Shown: piece after piece, positions 36,675 through 44,681 of the stretch | Layout: every line of letters starts with the position of its first letter | Position numbering within the stretch: the stretch's first letter is position 1 | Source of the DNA: Neoroseomonas alkaliterrae | Lineage (GTDB): Bacteria > Pseudomonadota > Alphaproteobacteria > Acetobacterales > Acetobacteraceae | Length of the DNA: 64,000 nucleotides | Reading direction: 5' to 3' | Assembly (NCBI RefSeq): GCF_014199195.1 | Contig: NZ_JACIJE010000007.1 | Coordinates: 62,001 to 126,000, forward strand | Notes under the pieces: model-generated | Told to the model about the DNA's origin: nothing | The model's database searches: none | Seen by the model: the letters and a program-made list of their open reading frames with translations, nothing else | Translations under genes and position numbers: made by a program

Positions 36675-37229
36675 ATGGTGAAGCTCGACGTCATCACGAC
36701 GCGCGGCGGCGACGGCGGCGAGACGTCGCTCGGCGACGGTCGGCGCGTGCGCAAGGATGCGCTGCGCGTCGAGGCCTATGGCACGGTGGACGAGGCCAAT
36801 GCGGCGATCGGCCTGGTGCGCCTGCATGCCGACCCGCAGGCCGATGCGATGCTCGCGCGCATCCAGAACGAGTTGTTCGATGTGGGTGCGGATCTCTGCG
36901 TGCCGGGGGAGGCGGGGGCGCGGCTGCGCGTGGCCGACACGCAGTCGGCGCGGCTCGAGGCGGAGATCGCGGAGATGAACGCCGCGCTCGCGCCGCTGCG
37001 CTCCTTCGTGCTGCCGGCGGGCTGCGCCGCGGCGGCGCATGCGCATCTCGCGCGCACGGTGGTCCGGCGCGCGGAGCGCCTGGTGGTGGCGCTGGCGGCG
37101 GAGGAGGAGGTGAACCCGGCGGTGGTGCGCTACCTCAACCGGCTGTCGGACCACCTCTTCGTGCTGTCGCGGCGCTTCAACGCGGCCGCCGGCGGCGACG
37201 TGCTGTGGCAGCCGGGGGCGACGCGGTAG
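36675..37229 (+). CDS. pduO: ATP:cob(I)alamin adenosyltransferase (PduO type)
   Basis: A 184-residue trimeric enzyme that makes adenosylcobalamin from cob(I)alamin and ATP. The ATP-binding N-terminus TRGGDGGETSLGDGRRVRKD (residues 8-27), VEAYGTVDEANAAIGL, and the C-terminal VVRYLNRLSDHLFVLSR are all present. A GAGG lies just before the ATG. It follows tonB by 62 bases, and converges with btuB; a GC hairpin separates the two. MetH itself uses methylcobalamin, so this gene implies adenosylcobalamin enzymes elsewhere in the genome, or salvage of imported corrinoid. Confidence 0.94.
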   Translation: MVKLDVITTRGGDGGETSLGDGRRVRKDALRVEAYGTVDEANAAIGLVRLHADPQADAMLARIQNELFDVGADLCVPGEAGARLRVADTQSARLEAEIAEMNAALAPLRSFVLPAGCAAAAHAHLARTVVRRAERLVVALAAEEEVNPAVVRYLNRLSDHLFVLSRRFNAAAGGDVLWQPGATR

Positions 37230-37249
37230 CCGCCGCGCCGCATCGGGAC

Positions 37250-37270
37250 GGGGCGGCGCGCGGCCGCCCC
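37250..37270. terminator. Hairpin between convergent pduO and btuB
   Basis: GGGGCGGC and its complement form an 8-bp stem around a GCGCG loop, midway between the two convergent stops. It could act for both strands, though no strong T-run follows on either side. Confidence 0.55.
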
Positions 37271-37280
37271 GCCTTGCGCA

Positions 37281-39260
37281 TCAGAAGACGCCGCGCAGCC
37301 CCAGGATGGCGCTGCGCCCGGGCACGACGAAGGCATTCGCCGGCTCGTAGCGCGTGTTGCCGATGTTCCGCACCTCGATGAAGGAGGTGAGGTTCGCGGT
37401 GACCGGCAGCGAGGCCGTCAGGTGGAACAGCCAGCCATCGGGGTTCTTGCCCGCGACCGGGATGGACTGGCCGTTGTCCCGGTAGCGCGCAAAGGCGCCT
37501 TCGGGGGAGGCGCCGACATAGACGAGCTCCGGCGCGATGACGAGGCGCGAGCGCGGCAGGCCGAACCAGCCGACCTCGGGCGCGAGGCGGGCATTGAGGC
37601 TCGCGACGTTGCGCGGACGGCGCGGCAGCGGCGTGTCCGTGGTGCTGTCGCGCGCCTCGGTCACCGTCCAGGCGCCGGTGACGGAGAGCCAGTCGGCCGG
37701 GCGGATCGTCAGTTCGAACTCGCCGCCGCGGATGCGCGCGCGGTCCACATTGACCAGGGTGGAGAAGGTCGGATCGAAGTTGATCAGGTCGCGGATGCGG
37801 CTGTCGAAGTAGAGGGCGGAGACGGTGGCATAGCGCCCGAGATCCGTCTCGAAGCCCACCTCCCAGGATTCCGAACGCTCCGGCTCGAGGTCGGGATTGC
37901 CGCGGAAGAAGGTGCCGATGCGGCCGAAGCGCTGGTAGAGCGAGGGCGCCTTGAAGGCCGTGCCGCCGGCGGCGCGGATGCGCGAGGAGATCTCCGGCAG
38001 CGCCAGCACCGCGCCGAGCCGCCAGGTGGGCTCGGTGCCGTACTCCCCGGCATTGTCGAAGCGGAAGGCGGCGGTGATGTCGAGCCGCTCGGCGAAGCGC
38101 GCCTGCACGCCGAGATAGCCGTAGCCGCTGGTCTGGCGCGCATCGGTGGTGGTGCGAAAGAAGGGCGAGCCCGCGGCACTCTCGGCCCGCTCGCGCTCCC
38201 AGCCGCCGCCGAAGGTGATGGAGGCATCGGTCAGGATGCCGCCGCCCGGCACGCGCAGGATGTTGTCCCAGGCGATGGCGCGGCGTTCGCCGACATAGAG
38301 GTCGTCGGCGGTGGCGAGGCTGTCGCGGTCGGGCAGGTTGACGTAGCGGCGCCGGTCGTTGGCGGCCGAGAGCGTGAGGCCGGTGGTCCAGGCGCCGCCG
38401 GCGAGTTCGCTGCGCGTGCGCAGATAGCCGAACCAGTTGCGGTCCTGGCCGGTGTAGTTCGGATCGTCGCGCGGGATGTTGTCGAGCCCGAAGGTGTTCT
38501 CGCGCCAGCGCAGCAGGCCCTCGATGCGGGTCGCGCCGAGCACCGCATCGGGCGTCGTCTCGCCGAGCGTGAGGCCGATGCGCGCGGTGATGGCGGCGGC
38601 GCGCAGCCCGTCGCGCTCGCCGCGGTTGGACCAGATGCGCGGGGCGGTGGCGTTGAAGCCCTCGGTCGAGAGCGACTGGCCGGTGATGCCGTAGTCGAAG
38701 GCGCCGATCGTGCCGGCGGCTCCCGCATAGCCGCGCAGCGTGCGCTGCGTGCCGCCGGCGATCTCGCCATAGGGCGCGAAGGCGCGGTCGCGCGGCGCGC
38801 GGCGGGTGATGAGGTTGACCACGCCGCCGATCGCCGCCGTGCCGTAGATGGCCGAGACGGGGCCGCGCACCACCTCGATGCGCTCGACATCGCCGAGCAG
38901 CTCGTTGCCGAAGTTGAAGGCGCCGTTGGGCTCGGCGGGGTCGTTCACCGGCACGCCGTCGCGCAGCACGAGCACGTGGCGCGAATTGGTCCCGCGCAGG
39001 AAGCCCGAGGCCTGCTGGCCCTGGCCGCCGAGCTGAACCATGCGGAAGCCGGGCACGGCGGCGAGCGCATCGGCAAGCGTGACGTAGCCGCGTTCCTCGA
39101 TGTCGCGGCGGTCTATCACGGTGGTGGCGGCGGGGATGCGCTCGGCCGGGGTCGGCACGCGCGTCGCCGTCACGACGGTGTCGGGGATGGGCTGCACGCC
39201 CTGCGCGCCGGCGGGCGCAAGGGGGGCAAGAACGAGTAGTGCGAGGATCCGGTTTCGCAT
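37281..39260 (-). CDS. btuB: TonB-dependent cobalamin receptor (BtuB-like)
   Basis: A 659-residue outer-membrane beta-barrel. The ATG at 39260 has GGAGGG eight bases upstream and is followed by a signal peptide (MRNRILALLVLAPLAPAGA-QG). The TonB box is near DTVVTATR (about residues 27-34). The plug has GYVTLADALAAVPGF, HVLVLRDGVPVNDP and IEVVRGPVSAIYGTAAIGGVVNLIT. The barrel ends with LGLRGVF, a terminal Phe as needed for BAM assembly. The cobalamin riboswitch in its leader makes corrinoid the almost certain ligand. Converges with pduO. Confidence 0.93.
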   Translation of the reverse strand: MRNRILALLVLAPLAPAGAQGVQPIPDTVVTATRVPTPAERIPAATTVIDRRDIEERGYVTLADALAAVPGFRMVQLGGQGQQASGFLRGTNSRHVLVLRDGVPVNDPAEPNGAFNFGNELLGDVERIEVVRGPVSAIYGTAAIGGVVNLITRRAPRDRAFAPYGEIAGGTQRTLRGYAGAAGTIGAFDYGITGQSLSTEGFNATAPRIWSNRGERDGLRAAAITARIGLTLGETTPDAVLGATRIEGLLRWRENTFGLDNIPRDDPNYTGQDRNWFGYLRTRSELAGGAWTTGLTLSAANDRRRYVNLPDRDSLATADDLYVGERRAIAWDNILRVPGGGILTDASITFGGGWERERAESAAGSPFFRTTTDARQTSGYGYLGVQARFAERLDITAAFRFDNAGEYGTEPTWRLGAVLALPEISSRIRAAGGTAFKAPSLYQRFGRIGTFFRGNPDLEPERSESWEVGFETDLGRYATVSALYFDSRIRDLINFDPTFSTLVNVDRARIRGGEFELTIRPADWLSVTGAWTVTEARDSTTDTPLPRRPRNVASLNARLAPEVGWFGLPRSRLVIAPELVYVGASPEGAFARYRDNGQSIPVAGKNPDGWLFHLTASLPVTANLTSFIEVRNIGNTRYEPANAFVVPGRSAILGLRGVF

Positions 39261-39311
39261 CCGGGATTCCCTCCGTGGCACGGTCCGCGTTTCGCCGCGC
39301 GGCACGGGGCC

Positions 39312-39333
39312 GCACGACGGGCTTGCGTCGTGC
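39312..39333 (-). promoter_or_regulatory. Leader hairpin, possible riboswitch expression platform
   Basis: GCACGACG and its complement form a perfect 8-bp stem with a six-base loop between the aptamer and the btuB start. No T-run follows, so control is more likely at translation than by termination. Its link to the switch is inference. Confidence 0.35.
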
Positions 39334-39421
39334 TCGCATACGGGGGATGCGCGCCCTTGGAGGGCACGCTCCTGGGTCCGTTGCGCCGGTACACCCCGCC
39401 CGGCACGCGCGAGACAACTCT

Positions 39422-39613
39422 GCGCCGGCCGGTCTCCTGGCTCGCGACGGGAAGGCGGGCCTGCCGCCTCCGCCGGTCCCGCCTTCTCGCGCCGAGGCGC
39501 AATGGCGATGGGGACCGGACTCGTCGCCTACAGTTGCGGGGGCAGCCGCGGATGGGCGGTGCGTGGCACCGCGTCGCGCGTTCCCGTTTCAGCCCTTTGC
39601 GGGCCACCGGCGC
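39422..39613 (-). ncRNA. Cobalamin riboswitch (btuB leader)
   Basis: Read on the minus strand, the aptamer has the conserved core GCTGCCCCCGCAACTGTAG (39528-39546) and the B12 box AGCCAGGAGACCGGC (39428-39442). Closing pairing GCGCCGG (39607-39613) with CCGGCGC (39422-39428) defines the ends. The 5' part has AAACGGGAA and a strong GCGGTGCCACGCACCGC stem-like segment. Binding of cobalamin should lower btuB expression. The aptamer lies about 160 bases upstream of the start codon. Confidence 0.95.
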
Positions 39614-39674
39614 ATGGGATGAACTCTAGGGCGCGAGGCCGCGCCGCGTCCATCCCCCGGCGCTGCTCCGGGCG

Positions 39675-40307
39675 TCAGAACAGGTAGCCGATGGCCTCGA
39701 GCCCGAACCACACCAGCGCGACCAGCACCACGGTCGCGAAGAGGTTGCCGAGGATGGTCAGCGCCATGCCGAGCCCGACCACCTTGCTGTCGTTCTCGAC
39801 CACGCCGAGCGCCATGACGATGGTGCCGAAGGCGGGCGGACCGTTCGTGCCGGGCCCCGGCAGGATGAGCATCAGCGCCGAATAGGCGGTGAGCCAGCCG
39901 ACCACCCGGTCCGCGAAGGCGCCGGTGAAGACGCCCGGACGCGGGCGCACCCAGCGCTCGATGCGCGCGATGGCGCGCGAGACCCGCGTGCTCGAGCCCG
40001 GCGTCAGGCGCAGCAGGTCGGTCCGCCTGATGGATTGCCGCGCGATGAAGGCGGGCAGTTTCGGCTGCCGGTAGCCAAGGCCCATCTGCACCCCGAGGAT
40101 GAGCATCGGCAGCCCGAACACCGCCGACATGCCGGGCAGCAGGCCGGGCAGGCAGAGCAGCAGCGTCAGCAGCCCGAAGGCGCGGTCGCCGAAGGCTTCC
40201 GCCATCTCCCCGAGGGTGATGCGCTCGCCCGGGCATTGCGCCGCGACTTCGGCGACCAGCCGCGATATCGGCGCGCCGGCATGCGGGTCATTCGCGGAGG
40301 CCGCCAT
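39675..40307 (-). CDS. ExoD-like membrane protein (copy 2)
   Basis: A 210-residue membrane protein of the exopolysaccharide synthesis ExoD family. Seen: ERITLGEMAEAFGDRAFGLLTLLLCLPGLLPG (about 30-61), FGLPMLILGVQMGLGYRQPKLPAFIARQ, then a cytoplasmic helix and three more hydrophobic stretches, ending WFGLEAIGYLF. Named after a Rhizobium gene needed for normal exopolysaccharide and nodule entry; the molecular role is unknown. Its ATG shares one base with the stop of the upstream ExoD copy, so the two are translated together. Confidence 0.82.
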   Translation of the reverse strand: MAASANDPHAGAPISRLVAEVAAQCPGERITLGEMAEAFGDRAFGLLTLLLCLPGLLPGMSAVFGLPMLILGVQMGLGYRQPKLPAFIARQSIRRTDLLRLTPGSSTRVSRAIARIERWVRPRPGVFTGAFADRVVGWLTAYSALMLILPGPGTNGPPAFGTIVMALGVVENDSKVVGLGMALTILGNLFATVVLVALVWFGLEAIGYLF

Positions 40308-40960
40308 CAGGCGCCGATTCCGAACATCCACTGCAGCGCCTGGAGCAGCATCCACCACACCGCCCCGAAGATGGAGAGGCCGAGGATCGCCGCGCCGATG
40401 CCGACGATGATGCCCGCGATGATGGTCAGGCTGTCCTCCTCCATCATGCCGATCGCCATGATGGCGCAGGCCAGGGACGGCGGGCCATTGGTGAAGGGCA
40501 GCGGCACGATGACGATGAGCGAGAGCATCGCGCCATAGGCGCCGATGGCGCGCTCGGCCGCGCGCCCGGTGAGGAAGGAGGGGCGCGGCTTCACGTAGCG
40601 CTCGATCAGGCGGAGCCAGCGCTGCGCCTTCTCGGCGATCATCTCGAGGTCGCTGCGGCGCATGCTGCGCCGGGTCAGGAAGGCCGGCAGCCGCGGCGAG
40701 GGATAGCCGAGCGCGAGCTGGAGGCAGATGATGCCGAGAGGGATGCCGAAGATCGGGCTCAGGCCTGGGATGTAGATCGGCAGCAGGTTGGGCAGCGCGA
40801 AGAGCACGATCAGCAGGCCGTAGGAGCGCATGCCGAAGGCTTCGATCAGCTCCCCCATCGTGATGCGCTGTTCGGGCCAGGCCCGCGCGACGCTCAGGAT
40901 GAGTTCCGAGGCCGGCGCGTGCGCGCGCGCCTCACCGACCGTCTCGATGGTTCCGTGCAT
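40307..40960 (-). CDS. ExoD-like membrane protein (copy 1)
   Basis: A 217-residue paralogue of the next gene. The ATG at 40960 has AAGGGAG five bases upstream. Motifs: EQRITMGELIEAFGMRSYGLLIVLFALPNLLP, SPIFGIPLGIICLQLALGYPSPRLPAFLTRRSMRR, then VIVPLPFTNGPPSLACAIMAIGMMEEDSLTIIAG. The two copies differ clearly along their length, so the duplication is old, and a heteromeric complex is possible. Confidence 0.82.
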   Translation of the reverse strand: MHGTIETVGEARAHAPASELILSVARAWPEQRITMGELIEAFGMRSYGLLIVLFALPNLLPIYIPGLSPIFGIPLGIICLQLALGYPSPRLPAFLTRRSMRRSDLEMIAEKAQRWLRLIERYVKPRPSFLTGRAAERAIGAYGAMLSLIVIVPLPFTNGPPSLACAIMAIGMMEEDSLTIIAGIIVGIGAAILGLSIFGAVWWMLLQALQWMFGIGA

Positions 40961-41104
40961 CAACGCTCCCTTGAAGTCCCCGCCTCCGAGCACCCCCGTG
41001 CCGCGGGACCGTCTGCGGGCCCCTGCGGAGGGAGCGGCCATACCACGGCCCGGGGTGGGGGCGGGAGTCCCGCCTTGCCCGGATCGCGGGACGATCGGCG
41101 CGGG

Positions 41105-41899
41105 TCAGCGGCCCTGGAAAGCAGGCCGGCGCTTCTCCATGAAGGCGCGGCGCCCTTCCTGGTAGTCCTGGCTGTCGAAGCAGGCCGCCATGGCTGCATT
41201 CAACGCGGCGATGTCGCGTTCCGCGCGATCGGCCATCACCGCCTGGACCGTGCGCTTGTTCGCGTAGAGCGAGAGCGGCGCGTTGGCGGCGATGGTCCGG
41301 GTCAGCGCCGCGACCTCGGCGGCGAGCGCATCGGCCGGCACCACGCGGTTCACGAGGCCCATGCGTTCGGCCTCGGCGGCGGGGAAGCGCTCGCCGGTCA
41401 TCAGGATCATGTGCGCATGGGCGGGGCCGACCAGGGCGACGAGGTTGCGCACCATGTCGAATCCGTAGGCGATGCCGAGCCGCGCGGCCGGGATGCCGAA
41501 CTGGCTGCCCTCGGCGGCGAGGCGGATGTCGCACGACATCGCGATGCCCAAGCCCCCGCCCATGCAGAAGCCGCGGATCTCGGCGATCACGGGCTTGGGG
41601 AAGGCGGCGAGGCGCTGCCGCCCGCCCGCGGTCTGCTTGCTGTATTCGCGCTGCGCATCGGCATCCGAGCGCAGCCGGTCGAACTGGCTGATGTCCGCGC
41701 CGGAGACGAAGGCCTTGTCTCCCGCCCCGGTGAGGACGACGCAGCGCACGGCGGCATCCTTCTCGAAGGCGTCGAGCGCCTGTTCGAGGCCCGCCCACAT
41801 CGCGACCGACATGGCGTTGCGCTTCTCGGGCTGGTTGAAGGTGATGCGGCCGACGCCGTCCTTCGCCTCGGCGAGGATCTTCCCTTCCGCGAATTCCAT
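41105..41899 (-). CDS. Crotonase-family protein (enoyl-CoA hydratase-like) lacking both catalytic glutamates
   Basis: A 264-residue crotonase. The oxyanion-hole segments are present (NAMSVAMWAGLEQAL; GDKAFVSGADISQF at about 60-73; RGFCMGGGLGIAMSCDI at about 108-124). In true hydratases the two acid/base glutamates lie in GGGCELAM and in FGxPE; here these read GGGLGIAM and FGIPAARLG, so both are replaced. The reaction is therefore more likely another acyl-CoA conversion (isomerase, hydrolase or lyase type). It follows the CaiB/BaiF transferase gene by 6 bases, so both act on the same CoA ester. Confidence 0.85.
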   Translation of the reverse strand: MEFAEGKILAEAKDGVGRITFNQPEKRNAMSVAMWAGLEQALDAFEKDAAVRCVVLTGAGDKAFVSGADISQFDRLRSDADAQREYSKQTAGGRQRLAAFPKPVIAEIRGFCMGGGLGIAMSCDIRLAAEGSQFGIPAARLGIAYGFDMVRNLVALVGPAHAHMILMTGERFPAAEAERMGLVNRVVPADALAAEVAALTRTIAANAPLSLYANKRTVQAVMADRAERDIAALNAAMAACFDSQDYQEGRRAFMEKRRPAFQGR

Positions 41900-41905
41900 C
41901 GCCGC

Positions 41906-43123
41906 CTATTCCTCCACGATCACGCCGAGGCCCTTGAGGCGGGCGATGTCGTCCTCGCTGTAGCCGGCCTCGCGCAGCACCTCGGACGAATGCTCGCCGA
42001 GGCGCGGCGGGTTGCGCCAGACATGGCTCTCGTGCCCCTCGATGTTGATGGCGGAAGAGACGAGGTGGGTATCGCCGCGGATGGGGCAGCGCATCGGCAT
42101 TGCCATGCGCAGGTGCTGCACCTGCGGGTCGGCGAAGACCTCGTCCACCTTGTTGATCGGCCCGCAGGGGATGCCGATCCGCTCCAGCAGCTCGATCCAG
42201 TATTCCGAGGGCTTCTGCTTCATCACCGCGGCGATGGCCGCGTTCACCGCCTTGCGGTTGTCGGAGCGCCCGCGCGCGGTCTTCCATTCCTCGACCTCGA
42301 GCCATTCGGGATGGCCCAGCGCCTCGGCGAACTGCGCCCACATCTTGGGGCTGCTGGCCGCGATGTTGACCGGCTTGTCGGCGGTCTCGAAGGCGCCCAT
42401 CGGGATGTTCACGGGGTGGTCGTTGCCGGCCTGGCCGGGCACCTCGCCGTCCATCAGGTAGCGCGCGGCCTGCAGGTCGAGCATGAAGACCATGGATTCG
42501 AGCAGCGAGGTGTGCACCCAGCGCCCCTTGCCGGTGCGCTGGCGCTCCCACAGCGCCATCATCACCGCGAGCGCGAGCAGGTTGCCCGCGGTGAGGTCCA
42601 CGAAGGGGATGCCGGCGCGCATCGGCCCGCGCCCCGGCTCGCCGGTGATGGTCATCATCCCGCCCATGCCCTGGGCGATCTGGTCCACGCCGGCGCGTTC
42701 GGAATAGGGGCCGGTCTGGCCGAAGCCGGAGATCGAGGCATAGACGAGGCGCGGGTTGACCGCGCGCACCTCCTCCGGCCCGATGCCGAGGCGGTGCTTG
42801 ACCTTCACGCGCATGTTCTCGACCAGCACATCGGCCGTCTGCGCGAGGCGGAAGAAGGCCGCCTTGCCCTCCTCGGTCTTGAGGTCGAGGGCGAGGCTGC
42901 GCTTGTTGCGGTGAAGGTTCTGGTAGTCGTAGCCCTCCCGCGCGCCGCCCAGCCCGTCGTTGAACCGCGGCGGCTCGATGCGGATGACCTCGGCACCCCA
43001 GTCGGCGAGGTGGCGCACGCAGGTCGGCCCGGCGCGCGCCAGCGTCAGGTCGAGCACGCGGATGCCGGCGAGCGGCAGCGCGGTTTCCTGGGCGAGCTTG
43101 GGGTCGAGGGGGCTTTCCGGCAT
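41906..43123 (-). CDS. CaiB/BaiF (class III) CoA-transferase
   Basis: A 405-residue family III CoA-transferase that moves CoA between carboxylic acids by a ping-pong mechanism. N-terminal AGIRVLDLTLARAGPTCVRHLADWGAEVIRIEPP (about 19-52), RNKRSLALDLKTEEG, and the catalytic Asp in GVDQIAQGMGG (about 165) are seen, then SLLESMVFML and CGPINKVDEVFADPQV near 320. GGAGG precedes the ATG at five bases. Together with the downstream crotonase it suggests activation and conversion of an organic acid; no substrate clue beyond that. Confidence 0.9.
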   Translation of the reverse strand: MPESPLDPKLAQETALPLAGIRVLDLTLARAGPTCVRHLADWGAEVIRIEPPRFNDGLGGAREGYDYQNLHRNKRSLALDLKTEEGKAAFFRLAQTADVLVENMRVKVKHRLGIGPEEVRAVNPRLVYASISGFGQTGPYSERAGVDQIAQGMGGMMTITGEPGRGPMRAGIPFVDLTAGNLLALAVMMALWERQRTGKGRWVHTSLLESMVFMLDLQAARYLMDGEVPGQAGNDHPVNIPMGAFETADKPVNIAASSPKMWAQFAEALGHPEWLEVEEWKTARGRSDNRKAVNAAIAAVMKQKPSEYWIELLERIGIPCGPINKVDEVFADPQVQHLRMAMPMRCPIRGDTHLVSSAINIEGHESHVWRNPPRLGEHSSEVLREAGYSEDDIARLKGLGVIVEE

Positions 43124-43326
43124 CTGGTCCTCCGTCTTCCCGCGACACTAGGGCGGGCGGGCGGGGGTGCCTAGAGCAGCGCCGGATCGCGAAGAACGTC
43201 CGCGCGCTTCGGCCGGGCACGGGCAGGCGGTGCTCCGGCCGGACGGTTCCGGAGCATGTCCTTGCTGCCGGGGCGGATCCGCGCCTGGCGCTTAGCCGGG
43301 ACTTCACCGCCGCCGGCCGCGTGGCC

Positions 43327-43749
43327 TCAGCGCAGGATCTCCATGAAGCCCGAGGCGTCGTCGAGGCGCCCGTATTCCCGCGCCCGGAAGTCGTAGCGCG
43401 AGACGATGCCCGCGATGCGCCCGCCGTCCACGATGGGCAGGTGACGGAAGCCGCAATCGTTGAGCAGCTGCAGCGCCTCCATCGCCGTCGCCTTCGGGCC
43501 GAGGGTGGTCGGCTTGCGCGTCATCACGGCATCAAGGCGCGTGGCCTTCGCATCGAGCCCCTCGGCGAGCAGCCGCACCGCGTCCCGCCCGGTGAAGATG
43601 CCGAGCAGCCTGCGCTCGGCATCGCCGACGAGCACCGCGCCGACGCGGCGCGCGTGCATCGCCGCGCAGGCCTCGGCCACCGTGGCCTCGGGGCCGAGCA
43701 CGAGGGGGCGCTGGTCGCGGATGATCTCGCCCATGGTGCGCTGGGGCAT
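43327..43749 (-). CDS. CBS-pair protein
   Basis: A 140-residue protein made almost only of two CBS repeats (GEIIRDQRPLVLGPEATVAEACAAMHARRVGAVLV and VMTRKPTTLGPKATAMEALQLLNDCGFRHLPIV, each followed by GIFTGRDAVRLL or GIVSRYDFR). The ATG at 43749 has GAGGAG seven bases upstream, which decides this start over longer options. Stand-alone CBS pairs bind adenosine nucleotides and regulate partner enzymes; the partner is unknown. It lies 71 bases downstream of the sulfurtransferase on the same strand. Confidence 0.85.
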   Translation of the reverse strand: MPQRTMGEIIRDQRPLVLGPEATVAEACAAMHARRVGAVLVGDAERRLLGIFTGRDAVRLLAEGLDAKATRLDAVMTRKPTTLGPKATAMEALQLLNDCGFRHLPIVDGGRIAGIVSRYDFRAREYGRLDDASGFMEILR

Positions 43750-43820
43750 GGCCGACGCTCCTCGCTGTCGCTGATCCGTCACATACCATCCGCGCGAGGG
43801 CGGGTCTTGACGCAGCGCAA

Positions 43821-44681
43821 TCAGCCCGGGCCGGTCTCCATCGGGAGCGAGGGGTCGCGCCCCCATTCGTCGAGGCTGCCGTCATAGACGGCAAGGTCCG
43901 TCCAGCCCGCGCGCAGCAGGTTGAAGGCGAGGTTCGAGGCCGCGATGCCGCCGCCGCAATAGGCGATGACACGCTGGCCCGGCGCGATCCCGGCCTCGGC
44001 GGCGAGCGCGGCGATCGCGGCCGGGGCGAGCGTCGCGTCCTTGAGGCGGGCGGCGGGCAGGTTGGTGCTGCCCGCGATGCGGCCGGGGCGGTGGTAGCGC
44101 AGCCCGCCCGTGCCGGCATGCTGCTCGGCCGAGAGCGCATTGACGATGGCGATGCCGGGCGCGCCGATGGCCGCGCGCACCTCCGCCGCATCGGCGATGC
44201 TGCCGGGCCGGGGGCGCGGCCGGATGGGCCGCGCGGCGGGCGGAGGGGGCGGCGCCGGGCCGCTCTCCACCGGCAGGCCCGCCTCCCGCCAGGCGGCGAA
44301 GCCGCCTTCCAGCAGACGGGCGTCGTCGAAGCCGATCCAGCGCAGCGTCCAGAAGGTGCGCGCCGCCCAGTTGCCGCCGACGCGGTCGTAGATCACCACG
44401 CGGCTGCCTTCGCCGACGCCGTGCGCTGCGAAGGCCGCCGCCGTCGCCTCGGGCGGGGGCAGCGCGAAGCGGAAGGGCCGCGCGCGGTCCCACAGCCATT
44501 CCAGCGCATCGAGATGCACCGATCCGGGGATGCGGTGCTTCTCGAAGGAGGGCCGCGCGCTTTCCTGCAGCATCGTCGCGAGGTCGGGGGAGGGGCGCTG
44601 GAACACGCTGCCGTCCAGCACCACGAGCCCTGGCGCGCCGAGCTCGGCGGCCAGGGCGGCGGGCGTGACCGTCAGGCTCAT
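43821..44681 (-). CDS. Sulfurtransferase (thiosulfate/3-mercaptopyruvate type)
   Basis: A 286-residue protein with two rhodanese domains. The N-terminal domain has VVLDGSVF and RIPGSVHLDALEW (about 51-63) and is inactive. The C-terminal domain carries the active Cys in VIAYCGGGIAAS (Cys about 234). CGGGIA is closer to 3-mercaptopyruvate sulfurtransferases (CGTGVTA) than to rhodanese (CRKGVT). It transfers sulfane sulfur from mercaptopyruvate or thiosulfate to cyanide or thiols. Its ATG overlaps the stop of the Bug-type binding protein by four bases. Confidence 0.88.
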   Translation of the reverse strand: MSLTVTPAALAAELGAPGLVVLDGSVFQRPSPDLATMLQESARPSFEKHRIPGSVHLDALEWLWDRARPFRFALPPPEATAAAFAAHGVGEGSRVVIYDRVGGNWAARTFWTLRWIGFDDARLLEGGFAAWREAGLPVESGPAPPPPPAARPIRPRPRPGSIADAAEVRAAIGAPGIAIVNALSAEQHAGTGGLRYHRPGRIAGSTNLPAARLKDATLAPAAIAALAAEAGIAPGQRVIAYCGGGIAASNLAFNLLRAGWTDLAVYDGSLDEWGRDPSLPMETGPG

